Assembly (NCBI GenBank): GCA_016839955.1
Contig: JAEOTI010000057.1
Span: 1-5,028, forward strand
Reading direction: 5' to 3'
Source: Candidatus Hodarchaeota archaeon
GTDB lineage: Archaea > Asgardarchaeota > Heimdallarchaeia > Hodarchaeales > YT1-057
Length of the DNA stretch: 5,028 nt
Below, one piece after another: positions 1-5,028 of the stretch (positions within the stretch are counted from its first letter, which is position 1; each line of letters opens with the position of its first letter). A program made the position numbers and the translations under genes. The notes under the pieces were generated by a model. That model was given only the letters and a program-made list of their open reading frames with translations. It ran no database searches and had not been told where the DNA came from.

Positions 1-59
1 ATCGATGGTTTTACTTCAGGATGAGAAGTCTCACATAATAAGCAGTAGTATTTGGGCAC
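1..59 (-). CDS. N-terminus of a possible small zinc-binding protein (partial, runs off the left edge)
   Basis: Nineteen complete codons are visible, starting at a GTG and reading V(M)-PKYYCLLCETSHPEVKPS. The Cys-x2-Cys-x3-His cluster right after a Tyr-Tyr pair looks like the first half of a zinc finger or zinc ribbon; the remaining ligands would lie beyond the edge. The start is chosen because AGGTGATC, an eight-base match to the archaeal 16S rRNA 3' end, lies just upstream; its AGGTGA core is 5 bases from the GTG. An in-frame GTG at 68 would lie inside that site and is less likely. A TATA-like box lies about 38 bases before the start. It points the same way as the flavocytochrome gene but is more than 200 bases downstream of it, with a terminator candidate between, so it is probably a separate unit. 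The function is unknown, and a reading of this length could arise by chance. Confidence 0.4.
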   Translation of the reverse strand, partial: MPKYYCLLCETSHPEVKPS

Positions 60-62
60 TGA

Positions 63-70
63 GATCACCT
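63..70 (-). promoter_or_regulatory. Strong archaeal-type ribosome-binding site
   Basis: On the minus strand this reads AGGTGATC, the exact complement of GATCACCT at the 3' end of archaeal (and many bacterial) 16S rRNAs. Its position 5 bases (core AGGTGA) before the GTG at 59 is what decides that start. Confidence 0.45.
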
Positions 71-93
71 GAAAAGTTTTAATTCATTTCTCA

Positions 94-101
94 AAAATAT
101 A
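94..101 (-). promoter_or_regulatory. Candidate TATA box for the left-edge gene
   Basis: The minus strand reads TATATTTT here. Transcription starting about 26 bases downstream would begin near 72, just before the ribosome-binding site, giving a short leader of about 12 bases. In AT-rich DNA such boxes are common by chance, so only the spacing supports it. Confidence 0.25.
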
Positions 102-140
102 GAAGTACTCAATCATCATAATATTATTTAGCTTAAGGTT

Positions 141-287
141 ATGATACCTCAATTAAGTCGATTAATAACTGAACAGATAAATGCTGAAAGAATAGGGAAT
201 GTACCTGTATTTTCGAATTCAATGAAGATTATTCCCTACTATCGACAAAAAATTCTTATTTTTCAAGTTACCGATTTTAGAAGCTGA
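141..287 (+). CDS. Small hypothetical ORF (48 aa), possible ferritin-like remnant
   Basis: An ATG-to-TGA reading of 48 codons, closed by an in-frame TAG just upstream at 129. The first 17 residues, MIPQLSRLITEQINAER, recall the start of ferritins, where a Leu/Ile-x-Glu/Asp-Gln-Ile/Met-Asn-Ala-Glu stretch carries a ferroxidase-centre Glu. After that the resemblance fades and the ORF stops far short of the roughly 160-170 residues of a ferritin, so it would be a truncated remnant at best. There is no convincing ribosome-binding site (AAGG is only 2 bases from the ATG). Its end overlaps the end of the convergent flavocytochrome gene by 11 bases. It could be non-coding; the ferritin link is from memory of the motif, not from an alignment. 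Confidence 0.2.
   Translation: MIPQLSRLITEQINAERIGNVPVFSNSMKIIPYYRQKILIFQVTDFRS
193..238. repeat. 8-bp inverted repeat with a 30-base loop
   Basis: TAGGGAAT at 193-200 is the exact reverse complement of ATTCCCTA at 231-238. It lies 39-86 bases downstream of the flavocytochrome stop. The loop is long and contains a GAATTC palindrome (215-220). It could fold in the 3' end of that transcript, but a match of this length in AT-rich DNA may be chance. Confidence 0.3.
247..252 (-). terminator. Poly-U-type terminator candidate for the flavocytochrome gene
   Basis: Read on the minus strand, a run of six T lies 24 bases after the TAA stop, within T/A-rich sequence. Archaeal RNA polymerase often stops at such U-runs without a hairpin. 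The inverted repeat at 193-238 lies beyond the T-run rather than before it, so this is not a classic bacterial hairpin-plus-U terminator. Confidence 0.35.
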
Positions 288-1611
288 ATTGTTCATAGTG
301 GATGTTTGAATTAGAAACTTCCATATCGTTTAGAGTTCTCAAAACCAAGTTTGTCATAGGTTTCGGTCCACAAACGAAGTAACTCTTATTTTGTTCTTCA
401 CGATCCTCACAGGAACCATATTTATCAAGCATTTCACGGTCTATAAAACCACAATCTTCAGTCCAGCTGTCATCCTCTGAGAGAATATGAACAACTGATA
501 AATTTGGCAAGTCTTTTTTAAGTTCTTCAAGCTCTGTTTTGAAAATCATATCATTTTGCGTTTTTATACCCCAAATAAGGGAGATTTTACGTTCTCTATC
601 AGCTTCTTTTATATAACGAAGCATGCTTAGATAAGGGGTTATCCCGATCCCACCTGCAATAAACACAAGCTCTTCTCCGTTTTTACCAAAATGATTGAAA
701 GTTCCATAGGGGCCGTCTATATATGCGATATCCCCCACATTGACCTTGCTAATCATTGAAGTATAATCACCGACACTCTTGATTCCAAAAGTGAGATGAT
801 CCTTCTCAAGCGGGCTTGACGTAAATGAAAATGGGTGTGATTCCTTTCCAAGTGAAGTGATTGTAAGATGACAGTACTGACCTGGTTTGTAATCAATAAT
901 TTTCTTCCCATTATTTGAAGCACATTTGAGGGTCCAAACTTCATCATTTTGTTTAATGATTTCAGTAATTTTGTAAGGGTGATGTTTAATTCTAATAGAT
1001 CTGATAACTTTATGATAAAACCAGAAAAAGAAAGCAGTAAAGTAGTGGATTAAATAAATTGCTCGTAAAGTTGTTGAATAAGTTGTACTATTAGAAAGCA
1101 TCAAATGTGCTAATAGAATAGTTGTGGCTAAGAGTGTAATGTTATGAATTGATAAATGAAGCGTATAATTCTTCCCGAATTTTTGTCGAATTCTGTTAAA
1201 ACGGGATTCCATTAAAAATAAAGCACTCAGTACCATTAATAAAAGTAAAGATGCAAATGAAAGTGCACCCGAACGGAAAGCCCATTTATCATGCGTTTGA
1301 GCGGAAAATATTGAAAATAACACTAAACCATGAGCAAAGGATAGAGCTAACGAAACAATAGCCATTTTCTTATGAAACTTAAGGATTGCGTCCATACCAA
1401 AAGCTTTGTCTAGAAATTTTGGCCGTGCCATTAGTATAAATGAATATGTAAGCCAAACATAAGCGCTTAAACCTGTAATAGCAGAGAAGTAGCGAAGTGG
1501 GGGGATTTCAACTGTAAGGAGAGATGTGCTACTTACTAAAAAAACAGTAATAGAAACCAACGGTGAAAGAAAATAGAGAGCCAGAAGGACTGTTTTCTTA
1601 ATTTTCTTCAT
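277..1611 (-). CDS. Membrane flavocytochrome b: ferric reductase / NOX-like NAD(P)H oxidoreductase
   Basis: A 444-residue protein, a normal length for single-chain prokaryotic members of the ferric reductase/NADPH oxidase superfamily. The N-terminal half (about 8-200) is a membrane domain of roughly six helices. Two haem-b ligand pairs are in place: H80 and H94 (H-x13-H), and H156 and H169 (H-x12-H). The C-terminal half is a ferredoxin-reductase module: FAD motif HPFSFTSSP at 259-267, pyridine-nucleotide motif GGIGITP at 320-326, CGPKPM at 414-419, and a C-terminal HYEQFSF ending in an aromatic residue. From family knowledge, electrons pass from cytosolic NAD(P)H to FAD, then two haems, to an acceptor on the far side of the membrane. 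Ferric iron or oxygen (superoxide formation, as in SpNOX) are both possible, and the sequence does not decide between them or between NADH and NADPH. No Shine-Dalgarno sequence precedes the ATG, which suggests a leaderless transcript. It is divergent from the permease gene. Confidence 0.93.
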   Translation of the reverse strand: MKKIKKTVLLALYFLSPLVSITVFLVSSTSLLTVEIPPLRYFSAITGLSAYVWLTYSFILMARPKFLDKAFGMDAILKFHKKMAIVSLALSFAHGLVLFSIFSAQTHDKWAFRSGALSFASLLLLMVLSALFLMESRFNRIRQKFGKNYTLHLSIHNITLLATTILLAHLMLSNSTTYSTTLRAIYLIHYFTAFFFWFYHKVIRSIRIKHHPYKITEIIKQNDEVWTLKCASNNGKKIIDYKPGQYCHLTITSLGKESHPFSFTSSPLEKDHLTFGIKSVGDYTSMISKVNVGDIAYIDGPYGTFNHFGKNGEELVFIAGGIGITPYLSMLRYIKEADRERKISLIWGIKTQNDMIFKTELEELKKDLPNLSVVHILSEDDSWTEDCGFIDREMLDKYGSCEDREEQNKSYFVCGPKPMTNLVLRTLNDMEVSNSNIHYEQFSF

Positions 1612-1625
1612 GTTAAGACATTCTA

Positions 1626-1681
1626 ATGGAGAGTATTAAAATTGTCAAATCACTTTTTGATAAGTAAGTTATATTCTCCAT
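1626..1681. repeat. Imperfect 11-bp inverted repeat over the flavocytochrome promoter (operator candidate)
   Basis: ATGGAGAGTAT at 1626-1636 and ATATTCTCCAT at 1671-1681 are reverse complements at 10 of 11 positions, with 34 bases between them. The left arm overlaps the TATA-like box and lies in the 17-base spacer of the alternative -35/-10 pair, so a protein bound there could block transcription. The two arms are about 45 bases apart centre to centre, roughly four helical turns, which would suit a looped or paired binding mode. No regulator gene is visible. Confidence 0.4.
1634..1641 (-). promoter_or_regulatory. TATA box of the flavocytochrome gene (leaderless transcript)
   Basis: The minus strand reads TTTTAATA, centred about 26 bases before the ATG at 1611. 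This is the archaeal TATA-to-start distance, and with no ribosome-binding site present it fits a leaderless mRNA. The same stretch also allows a bacterial reading: TTGACA at 1648-1643 and TAGAAT at 1625-1620, separated by exactly 17 bases, with a start again near the ATG. Either way the transcript would begin at or near the start codon. Confidence 0.45.
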
Positions 1682-1885
1682 AACTCAAAATTACCACAAT
1701 TCTCCCCTTACGACCGATACCAATATTTATGCACTACAACCAATAAAAAGCAATTAGTGAACACTATTAAATCTGAAAAATCCACTATGGAAGCTTTATT
1801 CTTGATGAAAAATGTTTAGAAATAAGGGTGGATTATTTGCAAAAGAAATAAACAGACTAGAAAGCTTGTTCTTTTTAGTAAGAAT

Positions 1886-1889
1886 GGAG
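1886..1889 (+). promoter_or_regulatory. Ribosome-binding site of the permease gene
   Basis: GGAG lies 7 bases before the ATG at 1897, a normal spacing. It supports this ATG over the out-of-frame ATG at 1812. Confidence 0.65.
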
Positions 1890-1896
1890 TACTTTC

Positions 1897-3207
1897 ATGG
1901 AAACAATCACTGGACTACTATTAACAGCAATTTTCTTTGTTACTCTAATAATTATTGCAACAGAGAAAATAGACAAAGTTTCAATTACTTTATTTGGAGT
2001 TTTGGTCGCTATTATTGTAGCTTCGATAACAGGTTTAATTGATGATCTGCATATTGTATATCAATGGTTTGATCTGGAATTAATAATGACAATCGTTGGT
2101 GTTACCATTATTATGGAGATGCTTAAATCATCTGGACTTTTAGAAGTATTTATTCTTTATATTTTGCGAAACATTAGAGGCTCATTTTATGTTCTCGCTA
2201 TGATACTTTCTTTGTCTGTGATCGTGCTAAGTATTATGATCACCAACGTACTTGCCTTGATAATCGTATCTTCCATAACAATTCTCATTTCCCAGGTAGG
2301 AGAATTTAACCCAAAACCTTTACTATTTTTGGAGCTGGTATATTCAAATCTTGCAGGTATGTTAACGCCAATAGCATCATATACTGCTGCTTATGTTTCT
2401 TTAGAGCAAAATTGGTCCTATTTAGATTTCATTCTACTCAGCCTTCCATTCGTTATTATTATGGTGCTTTTAACCATTCCCATTACCTACATCATGTTTA
2501 AAGACACTTTTCTTGATATGAAGGATAAGGAAACTTCATTTGGTGTAGAATTACAACGTTTGATGAAAACTATTGACCCCTGGAGTTTTGTTGATTCACG
2601 AAAGGATTTTTACAAGGCATCCATCATTTTTATCCTTGTAACTGTTTTTCTTGCGGTTGGTACATCATTAGGGTTGAGTGTGGATATTATTTGTATCAGT
2701 GGTGGAATTGTAGTATTGATTTTCTTCTCTAATCATGTTGAGTCATTCATCAAAGCCATTGATTGGCCCATGATATTTTTCCTAACTGGTATTTTTATCA
2801 TGTCAGGATTAATTCAGTTAACAGAACTACCTTTATTATTAAACGAGCCAACACTTGATTTAATAGAAATTTCTCCTGGTTTAGGCATTATAGGTTTTAG
2901 CTGGGTCCTTGGTGCTCTCACTAGTATTATCGAAAATATACCTTTGATATTCTTATTACGACCCTTGATTGACACAATCAGCTTTTCGACAAACGCACAT
3001 ATCGTGTGGTGGGCGATTCTTGCAGTAGTTAATATCACTGATTCTGTTGTTCTTATTAGTAGTGTGAAGGGGATTTACATTATGGAGATGAGTAAACGAG
3101 AGGGCATACCTATAACGTTTAAGGAATATCTTCGGTACGGTTTCGTAATAACAGGGACACATTTAGCTGGAATGGCCATTTATATAATCGTATTACTTAT
3201 GATATAA
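1897..3207 (+). CDS. Divergent ArsB/NhaD/CitMHS-type (ion transporter superfamily) permease
   Basis: A 436-residue, very hydrophobic integral membrane protein with about 10-12 membrane segments, split by a charged cytosolic-looking loop at about 203-238. The layout follows the two-fold pseudo-repeat of the ion-transporter superfamily that includes ArsB, NhaD, OCA2/P-protein and citrate permeases. ATEKIDKVSITLFGVLVAI (21-39) matches the usual N-terminal helix entry, DWPMIFFLTGIFIMSG (289-304) the start of the second half, and SIIENIPLIF (343-352) the conserved Asn-Pro bend. The length is typical. Odd: the loop signatures that normally read GGTATLIGDPPN and GGNGTLIGASAN are absent, replaced by NLAGMLTPIASYTAAYV (151-167) and VNITDSVVLISSVKGI (378-393). 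These loops bind substrate and cation in characterised relatives, so the substrate is not predictable and arsenite or citrate should not be assumed. The gene ends in a hairpin and may be co-transcribed with the gene 77 bases downstream. Confidence 0.85.
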   Translation: METITGLLLTAIFFVTLIIIATEKIDKVSITLFGVLVAIIVASITGLIDDLHIVYQWFDLELIMTIVGVTIIMEMLKSSGLLEVFILYILRNIRGSFYVLAMILSLSVIVLSIMITNVLALIIVSSITILISQVGEFNPKPLLFLELVYSNLAGMLTPIASYTAAYVSLEQNWSYLDFILLSLPFVIIMVLLTIPITYIMFKDTFLDMKDKETSFGVELQRLMKTIDPWSFVDSRKDFYKASIIFILVTVFLAVGTSLGLSVDIICISGGIVVLIFFSNHVESFIKAIDWPMIFFLTGIFIMSGLIQLTELPLLLNEPTLDLIEISPGLGIIGFSWVLGALTSIIENIPLIFLLRPLIDTISFSTNAHIVWWAILAVVNITDSVVLISSVKGIYIMEMSKREGIPITFKEYLRYGFVITGTHLAGMAIYIIVLLMI

Positions 3208-3219
3208 GTTCTAATACGA
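3188..3219 (+). repeat. Bulged hairpin across the permease stop codon
   Basis: TCGTATTA (3188-3195) pairs exactly with TAATACGA (3212-3219), and the adjoining CTTAT (3196-3200) pairs with ATAAG (3204-3208) round a GAT loop. The only interruption is a 3-base bulge (3209-3211), giving 13 base pairs in 32 bases with the TAA stop (3205-3207) inside the stem. No U-run follows, so it is not a typical bacterial terminator. It could slow termination, protect the mRNA 3' end, or separate expression of the two plus-strand genes. Confidence 0.5.
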
Positions 3220-3230
3220 AATAAGCTAAG

Positions 3231-3236
3231 TTTATC
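3231..3236 (+). promoter_or_regulatory. Weak TATA-like box before the helical-repeat gene
   Basis: TTTATC followed by AAAA. A start about 26 bases later, near 3260, would leave a 25-base leader containing the ribosome-binding site. Weak on its own; read-through from the permease gene is equally possible. Confidence 0.2.
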
Positions 3237-3270
3237 AAAAGTAGTGAATGTTAGATTTATTTGTACATTA

Positions 3271-3278
3271 AAGGTGGG
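3271..3278 (+). promoter_or_regulatory. Ribosome-binding site of the helical-repeat gene
   Basis: AAGGTGGG contains GGTG, complementary to the CACC of the 16S rRNA 3' end, 8 bases before the ATG at 3285. This is a preferred archaeal form of the site and fixes the start. Confidence 0.6.
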
Positions 3279-3284
3279 ATTCTC

Positions 3285-5028
3285 ATGGATGATACTCAAA
3301 AGGAAATAGATAAAGCTGATGAGCATATTTCAGCAGGTAATTACGAAAAAGCAGCGAAGGCTTACTTAAAAATCGCTAAAAGCATTGTAGAAGATGAAAA
3401 AATTATCAAACTTTTATCCAAAGCATATTCCGCCTCAAAAAATACACAAAGACCAATGTTCATTTTTGAATTTGCTGAAGCATATTTTTCTAAGTTAGTG
3501 CAGGTAGGAAATCAGGAAAAGATAGAAGAACTAATACCAGAGTATTTTGAAGTTTCAAGTAAGCTTATTGCTCAGAGTGAATCCTCCAAAGTGGAAGAAA
3601 GAATAGAAATACTTCAATGGACACTTGAATTACATAAAATTGCTGGTGATCAGGATGGAGCGCACGAAATCAGCTTAATACTCGGTGATGAATATTTTGA
3701 GTCTGGAAAACAGTTTTTATCAGCAACTCATCTAGTAGGTAAAGAGGAGAAATACAACAGGGGGATTGAGCTCTATAGTAAGGCAATTGAGACATATAAA
3801 GACGTGATTCTGAATTCTCACTCTCTTGATAGAATATTAAATGTAAAAATTGACAAAATAGCTCGTTTCATTGATATTAACCGAATTACAGAAGCTATTG
3901 AAGATACAGCAAATTTAGTTAGATATTTCGACGATCATAATCCTGAAATTCATCCTTATCCCAAAAAAATCCTCTCTCTCAAAATTGCAGATCTTTTAGC
4001 CAACAAAAGTTTGGAGAAGGCCCGTAAACAGATAAAAATCGCTTCTGTTCTGCAAAAAAGCGCTGTAGCTGGTTTCGAAGAAGCAGGAGAATATCTGAAG
4101 TTAACTCAATATATGTGGACCCTTTCACAAATCGTTGATGAAGACGATGAGTTAGATCATTTCAAAGAATTTTGTGGAATTACTTTTGAGATGGCGGTAA
4201 AATATGACGTTCAAGAAATCATAGCAACAATCTTTGCTTATTTAAAAGAAATTGGAGACAAAGAATGTGAGAGCATTATCAACTCACGTATGTTGCTAGT
4301 TAAGAAGGGAAGTATAGAATTTCAAAATCATCGGGGTGTAAGTTACTTAACCTTGAGAACCAACTTTGCTAAAAAGATTGATAATAAAGAGATCGTCTTT
4401 GATGTTGCAGATTACTTGTTTAATTATGGAAAATCAATGTATGAGAAGAAATTACGGAAACAGGCAATTCCCTACCTTGAATTTGCAGGAAAAACATGGT
4501 GGGATCTTTCAGAAAATTCAGAGGAATCAAAACAAGTTGTTAGTTTCTTAGAAAGCACAGTCTCCCTTTTTCTTAATGAAGGAAAACTGGAAGAAGCTGC
4601 AAATAACTTAAAATCCATTGTGGATCTTCAAACATACTTTGGAGATTTTCAAAGAGCAGGTGAGGCTTCATTAAGATTTGCTATTACATTAGGAGAAAGT
4701 GATAAAACTGAGCTTGAATTGGAATTCCTGGAAAGATCCTTCATTAACTTTAACAAACAAGAGTCTACAAGTAAATTGATTGAAATGCTTGATCATACTA
4801 TCCAAAGGTTAGACTCCTTTTTGAACCAGGATCCAAAGCTAAAAGATTTTAGAATAAGTTTTCTTGACTTGGCTAAGAAAACAGCTGTTTCTATTTCAAA
4901 AGAAAAGCAATGTGAGTTGTTATCAAGTATAACATTCAAAGCAATCAATAGCGATCTCATAGACCTAGCAGTTGCCTGTGCTAACGAAACTTTCGAAACT
5001 TACAAGTCTTATAATATTCAACTTGCTG
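3285..5028 (+). CDS. Large TPR-like helical-repeat protein, N-terminal 581 residues (partial)
   Basis: An uninterrupted reading frame from an ATG with a good ribosome-binding site to the right edge, with no stop in 581 codons. The protein is rich in Glu, Lys, Ala, Leu and Ile, has no signal peptide or membrane segment, and should be a cytosolic alpha-solenoid. TPR-like units with the Gly/Ala-Tyr/Phe spacing of the family are visible at about 7-35 (AGNYEKAAKAYLKIAK at 17-32), 155-172 (EKYNRGIELYSKAIETYK), 386-409 (with a Trp-Trp at 405-406), 424-446 (LNEGKLEEAANNLKSIV) and 447-470. Between them are helical stretches too diverged to assign by eye. TPR solenoids act as protein-binding scaffolds and no catalytic motif is seen, so the partner is unknown. 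The general look (paired helices with Ala-Tyr/Phe positions) also recalls SNAP-type or coatomer-type solenoids, which is only a loose resemblance. The C-terminus, which might carry an effector domain, is outside the window. Confidence 0.8.
   Translation, partial: MDDTQKEIDKADEHISAGNYEKAAKAYLKIAKSIVEDEKIIKLLSKAYSASKNTQRPMFIFEFAEAYFSKLVQVGNQEKIEELIPEYFEVSSKLIAQSESSKVEERIEILQWTLELHKIAGDQDGAHEISLILGDEYFESGKQFLSATHLVGKEEKYNRGIELYSKAIETYKDVILNSHSLDRILNVKIDKIARFIDINRITEAIEDTANLVRYFDDHNPEIHPYPKKILSLKIADLLANKSLEKARKQIKIASVLQKSAVAGFEEAGEYLKLTQYMWTLSQIVDEDDELDHFKEFCGITFEMAVKYDVQEIIATIFAYLKEIGDKECESIINSRMLLVKKGSIEFQNHRGVSYLTLRTNFAKKIDNKEIVFDVADYLFNYGKSMYEKKLRKQAIPYLEFAGKTWWDLSENSEESKQVVSFLESTVSLFLNEGKLEEAANNLKSIVDLQTYFGDFQRAGEASLRFAITLGESDKTELELEFLERSFINFNKQESTSKLIEMLDHTIQRLDSFLNQDPKLKDFRISFLDLAKKTAVSISKEKQCELLSSITFKAINSDLIDLAVACANETFETYKSYNIQLA

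Larger units (their letters stand above)
1612..1896. promoter_or_regulatory. Divergent control region between flavocytochrome and permease
   Basis: A 285-base gene-free stretch separating two outward-facing genes, so it must carry both promoters unless the transcripts start further away. The flavocytochrome side has a clear box (1634-1641). On the permease side several TATA-like stretches exist (around 1669-1674, 1713-1719 and 1831-1837) and none can be preferred. Near-repeats around AAGCTT occur at about 1791-1803 and 1862-1873. A short ORF starting at 1812 overlaps the permease start and looks non-coding. Confidence 0.6.

Noticed and set aside
2..82. Plus-strand open frame of 26 codons ending in TAA, as the 3' end of an upstream gene
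   Set aside because: It covers the same bases as the minus-strand start, which has a ribosome-binding site and a zinc-ligand pattern. A frame this short is open by chance quite often. It cannot be excluded without more sequence to the left.
753..947. Minus-strand ORF of 64 codons
   Set aside because: It lies wholly inside the FAD-binding part of the flavocytochrome gene in another frame, and that gene has intact motifs throughout the stretch.
1812..2042. Plus-strand ORF of 76 codons
   Set aside because: It overlaps the permease start in another frame, has no ribosome-binding site, and its composition (many Asn, Phe, Tyr, Arg, Cys) is that of an out-of-frame reading of hydrophobic codons.
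2814..3162. Two overlapping minus-strand ORFs opposite the permease gene
   Set aside because: They are antisense readings of the conserved second half of the permease, with no start signals and no recognisable protein features.
1897..3207. Specific naming of the permease as ArsB (arsenite efflux)
   Set aside because: The general fold agrees, but the substrate-loop motifs are absent and no other arsenic-resistance gene is nearby, so the name would be unsupported.
3188..3219. Hairpin as an intrinsic terminator
   Set aside because: No run of T follows the stem; the next bases are AATAAGCTAAG.
4366..4551. Plus-strand ORF of 61 codons
   Set aside because: It is a +1-frame reading inside the helical-repeat gene, whose own frame is open and has clear amphipathic helix patterns here.

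Overview
The window is AT-rich and holds three well-supported genes: a membrane flavocytochrome on the minus strand (277-1611), a divergently transcribed anion-permease-like protein (1897-3207, plus strand), and the first 581 codons of a large cytosolic helical-repeat protein (3285 to the right edge, plus strand). The left 276 bases hold two weaker candidates. One is the first 19 codons of a minus-strand gene with a Cys-x2-Cys-x3-His cluster and a very strong ribosome-binding site. The other is a 48-codon plus-strand ORF that recalls the start of a ferritin.

Organism: most likely an archaeon, with a weaker leaning towards the Asgard group. This is inference. Supporting signals are ribosome-binding sites of the GGTG/AGGTGATC type, which match the 3' end of archaeal 16S rRNA. 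A TATA-like box also sits about 26 bases before a flavocytochrome start codon that has no Shine-Dalgarno sequence, as in leaderless archaeal transcripts. The Asgard leaning rests only on AT-rich codon use and the style of the long helical-repeat protein. The flavocytochrome promoter can also be read as a bacterial -35/-10 pair, so a bacterium is not excluded. No rRNA, tRNA, CRISPR array, transposase or integrase was seen.

Layout: from 1 to 276 there is a possible divergent pair of gene starts, then a poly-U-type terminator candidate behind the flavocytochrome. From 277 to 1611 lies the flavocytochrome, with complete haem, FAD and NAD(P)H motifs. From 1612 to 1896 lies a 285-base divergent control region with an imperfect 11-bp inverted repeat over the flavocytochrome promoter. 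From 1897 to 3207 lies the permease, which ends in a bulged hairpin across its stop codon. After 77 bases the helical-repeat protein begins and runs off the window.

How the genes may work together: the flavocytochrome moves electrons from cytosolic NAD(P)H through FAD and two haems b to an acceptor across the membrane (ferric iron, oxygen or another). The permease has the ArsB/NhaD/CitMHS fold plan but lacks the usual substrate-loop signatures, so its substrate cannot be named. The shared control region makes co-regulation possible, but nothing here proves that the genes form one system.
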